A DNA stretch of 10,221 nt from assembly GCA_945787925.1 (NCBI GenBank), contig CALZJY010000045.1, positions 1-10,221 on the forward strand, given 5' to 3'. Every line of letters starts with the position of its first letter. Position 1 is the first letter of the stretch. Shown here in pieces: positions 1 through 4,976 of the stretch. The stretch is from an uncultured Anaerosporobacter sp. GTDB taxonomy: Bacteria > Bacillota > Clostridia > Lachnospirales > Lachnospiraceae. The position numbers and the translations under genes were made by a program. The notes beneath the pieces were generated by a model that did not search any database, was not told where the DNA came from, and worked only from the letters and a program-made list of their open reading frames with translations.

Positions 1-28
1 GGAGATTCTTCGCAATTTCCTATGCAAT

Positions 29-64
29 AAAAAAAGAGAATACGTACAACTTGTACGCACTCCC
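29..64 (-). terminator. Intrinsic terminator of yjdF
   Basis: On the minus strand a stem of about 14 bp (arms 51-64 and 36-49, a few G-U pairs, core GUACAA/UUGUAC) is followed by seven U residues (complement of 29-35). It lies 10 bp past the yjdF stop codon. The one-base gap between the arms means the real loop opens a few pairs. Confidence 0.85.
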
Positions 65-74
65 TTTTTCTAAA

Positions 75-488
75 TTAATGACCTTTATGTTTCTCTTTTC
101 TCTTCTGTTGCTTTTGCTCAAATTTATACTGCCGTACCTGTTCTTCCTTCTCTTTCCTTTGTATCTTTCGTTCTTGCTTTCCCTTCTCTTGCTCTCGCTT
201 TAGTGCCTGCTGAGACTTTGTAGCAATCGTGGTATCGAGCATGCTCTTTCGAGCTTCCCGGTCACGTCGCTTGGGGTTAATTCGTTTTTTTGCCTCCTGC
301 ATAACCTCTATCGCTTGAGTGAACCTTAGATCGTAGTACTGCTTTTGGATATAATCATATAGCTCGTACCCCTTTGGCTCTGCACCGAATGTCACTTTAC
401 TGACGGATAATCGTGTACCTTCGGTCCGCTCAAAGATTCCAATCCAAAAAGGTTCTTCAAAAAGAATTCGCGCTGTTATCTTGTCCAT
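75..488 (-). CDS. yjdF: YjdF family protein (DUF2992)
   Basis: A 137-aa protein of the YjdF/DUF2992 family, whose biochemical role is unknown. In Firmicutes the gene is typically controlled by an azaaromatic-responsive riboswitch, which suggests a role in coping with toxic aromatic compounds. The N-terminal half (about residues 4-65) is the conserved part, with FWIGIFER near the start and a YELYDYI segment. From about residue 68 onward the chain is extremely rich in Lys, Arg, Glu and Gln and is probably a long charged helix or coiled coil. There is no signal peptide or membrane segment, so it is cytosolic. The ATG at 486-488 is set by a strong Shine-Dalgarno AAGGAGG (minus strand 502-496) with a 7-nt spacer. 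The gene is monocistronic: riboswitch leader upstream, terminator 10 bp downstream. Family assignment rests on the N-terminal pattern together with the leader RNA. Confidence 0.88.
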   Translation of the reverse strand: MDKITARILFEEPFWIGIFERTEGTRLSVSKVTFGAEPKGYELYDYIQKQYYDLRFTQAIEVMQEAKKRINPKRRDREARKSMLDTTIATKSQQALKREQEKGKQERKIQRKEKEEQVRQYKFEQKQQKRKEKHKGH

Positions 489-490
489 TG

Positions 491-612
491 TGGTTCCTCC
501 TTAAAAACTAAAATGAACAAAGAATGGACAACCAAGGAGGCAGGTTACTGACAGCATGTTCTGCTGCTCCCGGACTACCTACCGGGACGTGTTTTTATCT
601 TTGCCTTCTTAG
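491..612 (-). ncRNA. yjdF-motif riboswitch (leader of yjdF)
   Basis: The structured leader is read on the minus strand. The left half of P1 is complement 602-610 (AAGAAGGCA) and the right half is complement 534-542 (TGCCTCCTT), with one mismatch. Between them lie a CCCGG/CCGGG stem (582-586 with 569-573, loop 574-581) and a CAGC/GCTG stem (563-566 with 552-555), separated by A-rich single strands. The CCTCCTT segment (540-534) is also a perfect complement of the Shine-Dalgarno AAGGAGG (502-496), so it can pair with either P1 or the ribosome site. The ligand-stabilised P1 would free the Shine-Dalgarno site: a translational ON switch, as described for yjdF riboswitches that respond to azaaromatic compounds. 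Pairings are seen in the sequence. Ligand class comes from the family, and motif identity would be settled by a covariance-model search. Confidence 0.85.
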
Positions 613-649
613 TTTACCACTATTTTTTTCCAATAGAAAGTAGTAAACT
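611..649. repeat. Inverted repeat over the yjdF promoter
   Basis: Two 11-bp arms, AGTTTACCACT (611-621) and AGTAGTAAACT (639-649), are reverse complements with one mismatch and are separated by 17 bp. The arms cover the proposed -35 and -10 elements of yjdF, so the repeat could be an operator. It could also be incidental, because the DNA is AT-rich. Confidence 0.5.
619..647 (-). promoter_or_regulatory. Probable promoter of the yjdF leader
   Basis: On the minus strand a TTTACT -35-like element (647-642) and an AATAGT -10-like element (624-619) are separated by 17 bp. The start point would fall near 612, just before P1 of the riboswitch, which supports the placement. Both hexamers are imperfect, so this is a moderate call. 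Confidence 0.45.
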
Positions 650-686
650 TGCACGAATTCTACGAAGGCACCTAGTCAATCTTTAT

Positions 687-715
687 TTGCCCAAGAGCAA
701 CCATTACAGTATAAT
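687..715 (+). promoter_or_regulatory. Promoter of the HAD hydrolase gene
   Basis: TTGCCC (687-692) and a perfect TATAAT (710-715) are separated by 17 bp, with transcription expected to start near 722. This makes the TTG at 687 part of the -35 box rather than a start codon. Confidence 0.75.
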
Positions 716-743
716 GAAAAAAACACAACATGAAGGAGTTATT

Positions 744-1469
744 ATGTACAAAAATTATATTTTTGATTTATATGGAACATTAGTGGACATCCATACGGAT
801 GAAGAACAAATGCTTCTTTGGAACAAGTTAAGTGCATTCTATCGTTTTCAAGGTGCAAACTATACTGCAAAAGAGCTAAAGGCCAGATATGCTTCCCTTG
901 TAAAGGAGGCACTGCAAGCACCATCCCCTTATCTTTATAAGGATATCCAGATTGAAACCGTATTCCAGAGCCTCTATACTGAAAAAGGTATCCATCCAGA
1001 CCAATCGTTACTATTACATACCGGCCAAATGTTCCGCATTCTTTCCACAAAGTATGTCCGTCTTTATGATGGTGCAAAAGAACTATTACAATGGCTAAAA
1101 TCCCAAGACAAGAACGTATACCTGCTTTCTAATGCGCAGCGTATGTTCACAGAATATGAGCTAAAATCCTTAGGCATTTATGACCTATTTGACGGCATTA
1201 TGATTTCTTCCGATGCCTATTGCTCCAAACCAGATCCCGCGTTCTTTGATGGGCTTTTCTCCGCTTATAACTTAAAGAAAGAAGACAGCCTCATGATTGG
1301 AAATGATGGTCTAAACGATATAAAAGGAGCGACTACCTATGGAATCGACTCCTTTTACATCCATTCGAACCAATCTCCAAAAATCAATACCTTACCCCAT
1401 TGTAAATTTGGACTCTGGGAAATGGACTTATTTAAAGTAAAAGAGATGTTAGAACAAGAGCTTCACTAA
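744..1469 (+). CDS. HAD-superfamily hydrolase (subfamily IA-like)
   Basis: A 241-aa cytosolic hydrolase of the haloacid dehalogenase superfamily. Motif I is DLYGTLVD, with nucleophile D8. Motif II is the Ser of LLSN (S129). Motif III is the Lys of SKPDP (K162). Motif IV is GNDGLND (D188, D192). The cap is the helical insert between motif I and motif II (about residues 16-105). The Asp normally two residues after the nucleophile in phosphatases is Tyr10 here, as in L-2-haloacid dehalogenases and in many uncharacterised IA members, so phosphatase activity should not be assumed. The ATG at 744 is preferred because GAAGGAG (732-738) sits 5 bp upstream and the promoter -10 ends at 715; a longer reading would begin inside the promoter. 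The gene is monocistronic, divergent from yjdF and convergent with the LacI gene. Substrate unknown. Confidence 0.85.
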   Translation: MYKNYIFDLYGTLVDIHTDEEQMLLWNKLSAFYRFQGANYTAKELKARYASLVKEALQAPSPYLYKDIQIETVFQSLYTEKGIHPDQSLLLHTGQMFRILSTKYVRLYDGAKELLQWLKSQDKNVYLLSNAQRMFTEYELKSLGIYDLFDGIMISSDAYCSKPDPAFFDGLFSAYNLKKEDSLMIGNDGLNDIKGATTYGIDSFYIHSNQSPKINTLPHCKFGLWEMDLFKVKEMLEQELH

Positions 1470-1485
1470 TCATCGATTCGCAACG

Positions 1486-1525
1486 AAAAAGGTTCTAAGC
1501 CCCGAGAATGGCTTAGAACCTTTTT
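1486..1525. terminator. Bidirectional terminator between HAD and lacI-type genes
   Basis: A perfect 11-bp stem GGTTCTAAGCC (1491-1501) / GGCTTAGAACC (1510-1520) with an 8-nt loop is flanked by A5 on the left and T6 on the right. It works in both directions and serves both convergent genes (stops at 1469 and 1532). Confidence 0.95.
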
Positions 1526-1531
1526 TCATTC

Positions 1532-2515
1532 TTATTTTCTTGTAGAATCATTTGCAATCACTTGATATCCCATTCGAATCTGCTTTGGTCTCTGGCTATT
1601 ACACTCTAATAACTCCAGTAATAAGTAGGCCGCTTCAATTCCGCTTGTCTTATAGTGGTAATGTACCGTAGATAATTTGGGCCACACTACCCTTCCTAAC
1701 TGTGAATCACCGATTCCTGCAATCTGCACGTCCTCTGGCACTTTCTTTCCAATCTCCGTTACATATTTCAATACCCCGACTGCGATATTGTCCGTGGCAC
1801 AGCATACCGTATCGATTCTATCTTCCATGGCAAATAATTCTTTTGCCTTTTCATAGGCACATTCAATGGTAAAGTTGCTTTCTAGCATGATTGGCTTCTC
1901 CACCCGATCTGCCTTGCTTGCATAGGCCGCCAAAAATCCTTCCTGACGATTATGGCCGGCCGCCTCATCTTTTTGCGTAACACCGATATAGGCGATACGT
2001 GAGGCATTCTCTAGCAACATAGCAGCAAGGTCTTTTGTTGCATGAAAATCATCGTGATATACACAAGGGTATCCCTCTAAATGCTGGCCAAGGATCACGA
2101 TTGGAACCTTTAATTCGGATAATAGTTTCTTATGTTCGTCTGTAAAAATAGTCCCGATTAGTATGATTCCATCTACCTGGTTATATTTGAATGTCGTCAA
2201 ATACTTTAATTCTTCTCTCTCATCATTCTGCGTATTCGCAAGAAGCAGCTGATATCCATGTTTCGATAACACTAATCCGATTCCATCCACCATTCGGCTC
2301 ACCGAATCGGAATGTAGTTTCGGAAGGATTACCCCAATTAACTTCGTCTTTTTTGTACGAAGTGTTTGGGCCTGACTAGAAGGATTATAACCGGTTTCTT
2401 CGATTACCTGTTTAATTCGCTCTCTTTTTTCATTGCTGACATAGCCTTCATTCAAATACCTCGACACCGTCGCCCTTGATACTCCAGCCATTTTTGCAAT
2501 TTGATTGATATTCAA
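1532..2515 (-). CDS. LacI-family transcriptional repressor
   Basis: A 327-aa LacI/GalR-family regulator of normal length. Residues 3-24 form the helix-turn-helix (IAKMAGVSRATVSRYLN), residues 46-54 are the hinge helix (SSQAQTLRT), and from about residue 58 (KLIGVILP) the chain is a periplasmic-binding-protein-like sensor domain with DGIILIG and, late in the chain, IAGIGDS and TVHYHYKTSGIEAA. The late TVHYHYKTSGIEAA pattern recalls sucrose/sugar-operon repressors of the ScrR type, but no sugar genes are adjacent, so the effector is not assigned. The start is a TTG at 2513-2515, fixed by AGGAGGG (2529-2523) with a 7-nt spacer and by the exact start of the HTH domain; no in-frame ATG fits. Probably autoregulated: its promoter spacer is an 18-bp palindrome. 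It may also receive read-through from the XRE operon upstream, since no terminator separates them. Confidence 0.93.
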   Translation of the reverse strand: MNINQIAKMAGVSRATVSRYLNEGYVSNEKRERIKQVIEETGYNPSSQAQTLRTKKTKLIGVILPKLHSDSVSRMVDGIGLVLSKHGYQLLLANTQNDEREELKYLTTFKYNQVDGIILIGTIFTDEHKKLLSELKVPIVILGQHLEGYPCVYHDDFHATKDLAAMLLENASRIAYIGVTQKDEAAGHNRQEGFLAAYASKADRVEKPIMLESNFTIECAYEKAKELFAMEDRIDTVCCATDNIAVGVLKYVTEIGKKVPEDVQIAGIGDSQLGRVVWPKLSTVHYHYKTSGIEAAYLLLELLECNSQRPKQIRMGYQVIANDSTRK

Positions 2516-2556
2516 CCAGAATCCCTCCTCATCCCTATTGTAGCTTACTACTTTCT

Positions 2557-2585
2557 ACTTTAATTTGCACGACTGCAAATGTCAA
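2557..2585 (-). promoter_or_regulatory. Promoter of the LacI-family gene
   Basis: On the minus strand a consensus TTGACA (2585-2580) and TAAAGT (2562-2557) are separated by 17 bp. The leader to the TTG start is about 35-40 nt. Confidence 0.8.
2563..2580. promoter_or_regulatory. Putative LacI-family operator
   Basis: A perfect 7-bp inverted repeat ATTTGCA/TGCAAAT with a 4-bp centre (CGAC) fills the space between the -35 and -10 elements of the regulator gene. LacI-family repressors commonly bind about 16-20 bp palindromes, and binding here would block polymerase, so autorepression is the likely role. Symmetry and position are seen; which protein binds is inferred. Confidence 0.7.
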
Positions 2586-2601
2586 TGGATTGCAACTTTA
2601 C

Positions 2602-3075
2602 TTATAGTCTTTTCTCGTAAATTCCTTTTGTAATTATTGTAATCACCATCATGACAGTCCATACAACCAACAAGGTAATGCTAACAAGCTGATGAAACCA
2701 ACTTGCAACTACGGAAGCAACTAGCAGCAAATACATTGTGATCCAATTTGCTTTTGTCGATGCTTCTAAACGGATCTGTTGTTTTCTTTCATCCTTTTCT
2801 TCAATTCGAACTGTCTTTAACTTTGTATCGTCCATGTGTAATGACTTACGATCATGGAATCCTAATGCAAATAGATAAAAACTCATTGCAACTACCAAAG
2901 GTGCACGTACGCCATTGAAAAATCCGCCGATAAAATCTAATGTGCTAGAACCTGAAACAATGGGCTCTACTCGAAACATATGAATCATGGTTACCACTGC
3001 TAACGGTACTAATACCATTGCGAAAGCAAATTCTCTCTGCATTCTTCGTTTCACTTGGTTGCGATATTCTTTCAT
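2602..3075 (-). CDS. Four-TM membrane protein of unknown function
   Basis: A 157-aa integral membrane protein. Hydrophobic segments lie at about residues 15-34, 50-74, 109-126 and 130-149, with a charged loop at about 75-108 that carries DERKQQIRLEA. Loops of the form D-E-R-x-x-x-I followed by a small-residue helix are common in small membrane proteins encoded beside XRE regulators in Firmicutes (DUF2178-like families); I cannot assign one family with certainty. Its ATG follows the regulator's TAG stop with no gap, and its Shine-Dalgarno GGAGG (3088-3084) lies inside the last codons of the regulator, so translation is very probably coupled. No terminator is seen in the 17 bp between its stop and the next gene's -35 box. 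The function is unknown; regulator linkage suggests a stress- or signal-responsive membrane role, which is inference. Confidence 0.85.
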   Translation of the reverse strand: MKEYRNQVKRRMQREFAFAMVLVPLAVVTMIHMFRVEPIVSGSSTLDFIGGFFNGVRAPLVVAMSFYLFALGFHDRKSLHMDDTKLKTVRIEEKDERKQQIRLEASTKANWITMYLLLVASVVASWFHQLVSITLLVVWTVMMVITIITKGIYEKRL

Positions 3076-3282
3076 CTACATTTCCTCCACTTCTGAAAAA
3101 TCAAATACTTCTTCGATTGTCCGACCAAAAAAATGGGCGATTTTATATGCAAGCACTAAGGATGCCGTATATTTTCCTACTTCTAATGATGTAATAGTCT
3201 GCCTCGTCGTGCCGACCTCTGCTGCAAGCTCTTCTTGAGACATCTTTCGTTCTTTTCTTAATTCTTTAATCTTCGTTTTCAT
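3076..3282 (-). CDS. XRE/Cro-CI family small regulator
   Basis: A 68-aa DNA-binding protein consisting almost only of an XRE helix-turn-helix: KIKELRKERKMSQEELA (residues 4-20), the turn plus recognition helix VGTTRQTITSLEVGKY (23-38), then a closing segment KIAHFFGRTIEEVFDF. It resembles the very short chromosomal regulators that pair with a downstream membrane protein. The ATG at 3280-3282 has GAGGTG (3293-3288) 5 nt upstream. It is the first gene of a two-gene operon with the four-TM protein. Three direct repeats spaced 23 bp apart overlie its promoter and are the best candidates for its own operator. A diverged second copy of both gene and repeats occurs at 4574-4860. Confidence 0.92.
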   Translation of the reverse strand: MKTKIKELRKERKMSQEELAAEVGTTRQTITSLEVGKYTASLVLAYKIAHFFGRTIEEVFDFSEVEEM

Positions 3283-3316
3283 TGAATCACCTCTGCCTGC
3301 GCTCGTATTTTTGCTA

Positions 3317-3376
3317 AGTTAACTTTGCATTTTTAGTATAGTTCGCTTTGCATTTTACGTCAAGTCAACTTTGCAT
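3317..3376 (-). repeat. Three 14-bp direct repeats, 23-bp period (operator array)
   Basis: On the minus strand: ATGCAAAGTTGACT (3376-3363), ATGCAAAGCGAACT (3353-3340) and ATGCAAAGTTAACT (3330-3317). Each start is exactly 23 bp from the next. One unit covers the -35 region, one fills the spacer, one covers the transcription start. The layout suggests repeated binding by the XRE regulator and autorepression. Confidence 0.85.
3335..3363 (-). promoter_or_regulatory. Promoter of the XRE-membrane protein operon
   Basis: On the minus strand TTGACG (3363-3358) and TATACT (3340-3335) are separated by 17 bp. Transcription should start near 3328, giving a leader of about 45 nt. Confidence 0.85.
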
Positions 3377-3435
3377 TTTTTACCATTTGAAGCTCTTTTT
3401 ACTCAATTTTCTTGAAGCTAGCTATCCGTAAATGC

Positions 3436-3478
3436 AAAAAGGAAGCAGTTTGTCCTTTCTCTCGGATAACTGCTTCCT
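3436..3478 (-). terminator. Intrinsic terminator of the TruA-like gene
   Basis: A 10-bp perfect stem GGAAGCAGTT/AACTGCTTCC (arms 3468-3477 and 3441-3450) continues into an inner TCC/GGA pairing. Read on the minus strand it is followed by five U residues (complement 3436-3440). It lies 7 bp past the stop codon. Confidence 0.92.
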
Positions 3479-3484
3479 CTCGTT

Positions 3485-4231
3485 CTATATATATAAGACT
3501 TCTTCTAAAAATAATCCTTGTGGTTCTGCGATATATTCTGCAAGCTTTGGATCTTTCTCTACTAAGATCATCTTTGCTGTGAGTGGCTTGATATTGCCTA
3601 CACCGACCTCGTATAGCGTTCCTACAATCTTTCTCGCCATATATGGCCAGAAGTCATTTCCATGGATTCTTATTGTCACGCGGTCAATGTCTTTTATAAT
3701 ATCGATGGAATATATCTCTCGCACCGTACTCTTCTTCATTTTCTTAATATTACAGAATGCTTTGAAGTCATGGCTTCCTACTAGGTAAGATGCTGCCTCC
3801 TTCATTAATGCCACGTCTAATCTTTTAAAACTGTAATAATTATATTTGCGTTCAAATACATTTGCCACTTCGCCTTCTGTAATACGGTATTCGAATTTAA
3901 ATGATTTCGCATTCAACTGGCTATGGAATCGTTCTGGCACTTCGTCTACTTGAAGAACTGCGATGTCTCTTGGCAAATACTGATTTAAGTAATGCTTGAT
4001 TTCATACTCCTTCTTGTTCGTATTTGTCGTAAAGTTTGCAATCTGTCCTAACGCATGTACTCCTGCTTCTAATTTGGCCGCTGAATGCAATGTGATCTCT
4101 TCTCCTGTCATCTTTTCTAATACGGCAGCGATCTTATCCTCTACTAGTATTCCTTTCGTATTTGGTCCTAGCTTCTGAAATGCTGCATAGCGGCTGCCAT
4201 CATACTGAATTACAAGTCTAATATTTCTCAT
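3485..4231 (-). CDS. TruA-like pseudouridine synthase paralogue with altered active site
   Basis: A 248-aa protein of the TruA family, which in its canonical form converts U38-U40 of the tRNA anticodon stem-loop to pseudouridine. Family marks are present: IQYDGSRYAAFQ (residues 8-19, usually YDGT.Y.GWQ), EAGVHALGQIA (55-65), GSHDFKAF, and near the C terminus FWPYMARKIVGTL and PQGLFL. The usual R-T-D-A-G-V-H catalytic box reads K-L-E-A-G-V-H, so the catalytic Asp (D60 in E. coli TruA) is Glu55 (codon 4069-4067) and the RNA-contacting Arg is Lys53. The K-x-Y-x-Y segment reads KSFKFEY. Length is normal and the frame is open, so this is not simple decay. The start is the ATG at 4229-4231 with AAGGAAGG upstream; an extension to 4378 would run through tRNA-Gly. 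It lies downstream of tRNA-Gly on the same strand with a terminator between. Whether it is catalytic is open. Confidence 0.87.
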   Translation of the reverse strand: MRNIRLVIQYDGSRYAAFQKLGPNTKGILVEDKIAAVLEKMTGEEITLHSAAKLEAGVHALGQIANFTTNTNKKEYEIKHYLNQYLPRDIAVLQVDEVPERFHSQLNAKSFKFEYRITEGEVANVFERKYNYYSFKRLDVALMKEAASYLVGSHDFKAFCNIKKMKKSTVREIYSIDIIKDIDRVTIRIHGNDFWPYMARKIVGTLYEVGVGNIKPLTAKMILVEKDPKLAEYIAEPQGLFLEEVLYI

Positions 4232-4269
4232 CGTAGTTCCTTCCTTTTCGAACAATTGTTTAGAAAACG

Positions 4270-4302
4270 AAAAAACCCCAAATCCATACAGATTTGAGGT
4301 TT
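4270..4302 (-). terminator. Terminator of tRNA-Gly
   Basis: On the minus strand ACCTCAAATC (4300-4291) pairs with GATTTGGGGT (4284-4275), with one G-U pair and a 6-nt loop, followed by a run of six U residues (complement 4275-4270). It lies about 10 nt past the tRNA and about 40 nt before the TruA-like start codon. Confidence 0.85.
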
Positions 4303-4312
4303 TCTTTTCATA

Positions 4313-4384
4313 AGCGCGAGACGGGATTCGAACCCGCGACCCTCGCCTTGGCAAGGCGATACTCCACCACTGAGCCACTCGCGC
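4313..4384 (-). tRNA. tRNA-Gly(GCC)
   Basis: A complete cloverleaf on the minus strand: acceptor GCGCGAG/CTCGCGC (4384-4378 with 4320-4314), D stem GCTC/GAGT, anticodon stem TCGCC/GGCGA with loop TTGCCAA (anticodon GCC), T arm GCGGG-TTCGAAT-CCCGT, discriminator T at 4313. CCA is not encoded. Positions 38-40 of this tRNA are A, G, G, so it has no uridine for a TruA-type enzyme to modify. It reads GGC and, with wobble, GGU codons. Confidence 0.97.
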
Positions 4385-4413
4385 ATTTGGTTGCTGTCCT
4401 TAAGACAAGACTC

Positions 4414-4442
4414 ATTATAGCGGATAGAAGGTATCCTGTCAA
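4414..4442 (-). promoter_or_regulatory. Consensus promoter of tRNA-Gly
   Basis: On the minus strand a perfect TTGACA (4442-4437) and a perfect TATAAT (4419-4414) are separated by exactly 17 bp. Transcription should start near 4407, about 22 nt before the mature tRNA. The strength fits a stable-RNA gene and could feed read-through into the TruA-like gene. Confidence 0.95.
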
Positions 4443-4573
4443 TACTACTTTTTGATTTTTCGAAAATTCTGTACAATTAGAACAAAGTGTGTGCATCCTA
4501 CGCCCTTCTTTTTAAAGGATTCCTCCCTACTCAATACAGGAAAGCATCCATGTGTTCTAACTAACCTATTCAA

Positions 4574-4765
4574 TTAAATAATATGTGTCCAGAAAACTGG
4601 ATACATATCAAAATAGCGGACGATTTTATCTACAAGTACTAAAGATGCCGTATATTTTCCCACCTCTAACGACATTATGGTCTGTCTGGTTGTTCCTACT
4701 GCAGCCACCAGTTCCTCTTGTGACATCTTATTTTCTTTTCTTAAGTCTCTGATCTTTGTCTTCAC
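4574..4765 (-). pseudogene. Truncated, diverged copy of the XRE regulator
   Basis: A 63-codon reading frame from a GTG at 4763-4765, homologous to the 68-aa XRE regulator at 3076-3282. KTKIRDLRKENKMSQEEL, VGTTRQTIMSLEVGKYTASLVL and DKIVRYF match the paralogue closely. After RYFD the paralogue's TIEEVFDFSEVEEM tail is replaced by the unrelated MYPVFWTHII, encoded by a palindromic hairpin at 4581-4608. The Shine-Dalgarno AGAGGTGAT (4777-4769) is conserved, and homology to the paralogue's start codon supports GTG; the in-frame ATG further upstream at 4819 would lie in the operator repeats. The partner membrane gene is absent and the promoter -10 is destroyed. The HTH core is intact, so a residual DNA-binding role is possible, but a decayed duplicate is the simpler reading. 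Confidence 0.7.
4581..4608. repeat. 12-bp inverted repeat at the truncation point
   Basis: ATATGTGTCCAG (4581-4592) and CTGGATACATAT (4597-4608) are reverse complements with one mismatch, around an AAAA loop. It forms the last codons of the truncated XRE copy. No U-tract follows on either strand, so it is not a standard terminator; it may be a recombination or element scar. Confidence 0.7.
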
Positions 4766-4800
4766 ATGATCACCTCTAAGTGGTTTTATGCATTTTGCTA

Positions 4801-4837
4801 AGTTAACTTTCCATTTCATGTCCAGTCCGCTTTACAT
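4801..4837 (-). repeat. Decayed copy of the 23-bp-period operator repeats
   Basis: On the plus strand AGTTAACTTTCCAT (4801-4814) and AGTCCGCTTTACAT (4824-4837) match the first two units upstream of the intact XRE gene, again exactly 23 bp apart. A third unit would start at 4847 but is no longer recognisable beyond a shared ACGTCA. The -10 TATACT of the intact locus reads TGGACA at the equivalent place, so this promoter is probably dead. Confidence 0.75.
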
Positions 4838-4916
4838 TTTCCCCACGTCATCCATGAATTACACTTTTTTTACAAGTGTCTAATCTACAAGGCTCATTTT
4901 ACTTAACACATCCCAG

Positions 4917-4943
4917 TTGATTTTCAAAACATTTTGTTATAAT
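4917..4943 (+). promoter_or_regulatory. Probable plus-strand promoter
   Basis: A perfect TATAAT (4938-4943) is preceded by TTGATT (4917-4922) at a short 15-bp spacing. The strong -10 followed by GGAGG and ATG makes a real promoter likely; the -35 placement is uncertain. Confidence 0.55.
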
Positions 4944-4976
4944 GCTTGTTATCTTATAAATTTGGAGGAATTATCA

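Noticed and set aside
634..646. Identical 13-mer TAGAAAGTAGTAA here and, on the opposite strand, at 2545-2557 before the LacI-type gene
   Set aside because: A single AT-rich 13-mer match is about what chance gives in 10 kb, and its order relative to neighbouring elements differs at the two sites.
687..743. Possible longer start (TTG at 687) for the HAD hydrolase
   Set aside because: The TTG is inside the -35 box and the -10 lies within the extension; ATG 744 has a good Shine-Dalgarno and begins right before motif I.
4232..4496. Reading frames across the tRNA, including a 49-residue N-terminal extension of the TruA-like protein
   Set aside because: They translate the tRNA-Gly gene and its terminator; the real start is ATG 4231 with its own ribosome site.
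4766..4819. Upstream in-frame ATG (4819) for the truncated XRE copy
   Set aside because: It falls in the operator repeats; homology with the intact paralogue and the Shine-Dalgarno site place the start at GTG 4765.
4861..4879. Small inverted repeat ACACTT/AAGTGT
   Set aside because: Only 6-bp AT-rich arms, no U-tract and no adjacent gene end; not supportable as a terminator or operator.
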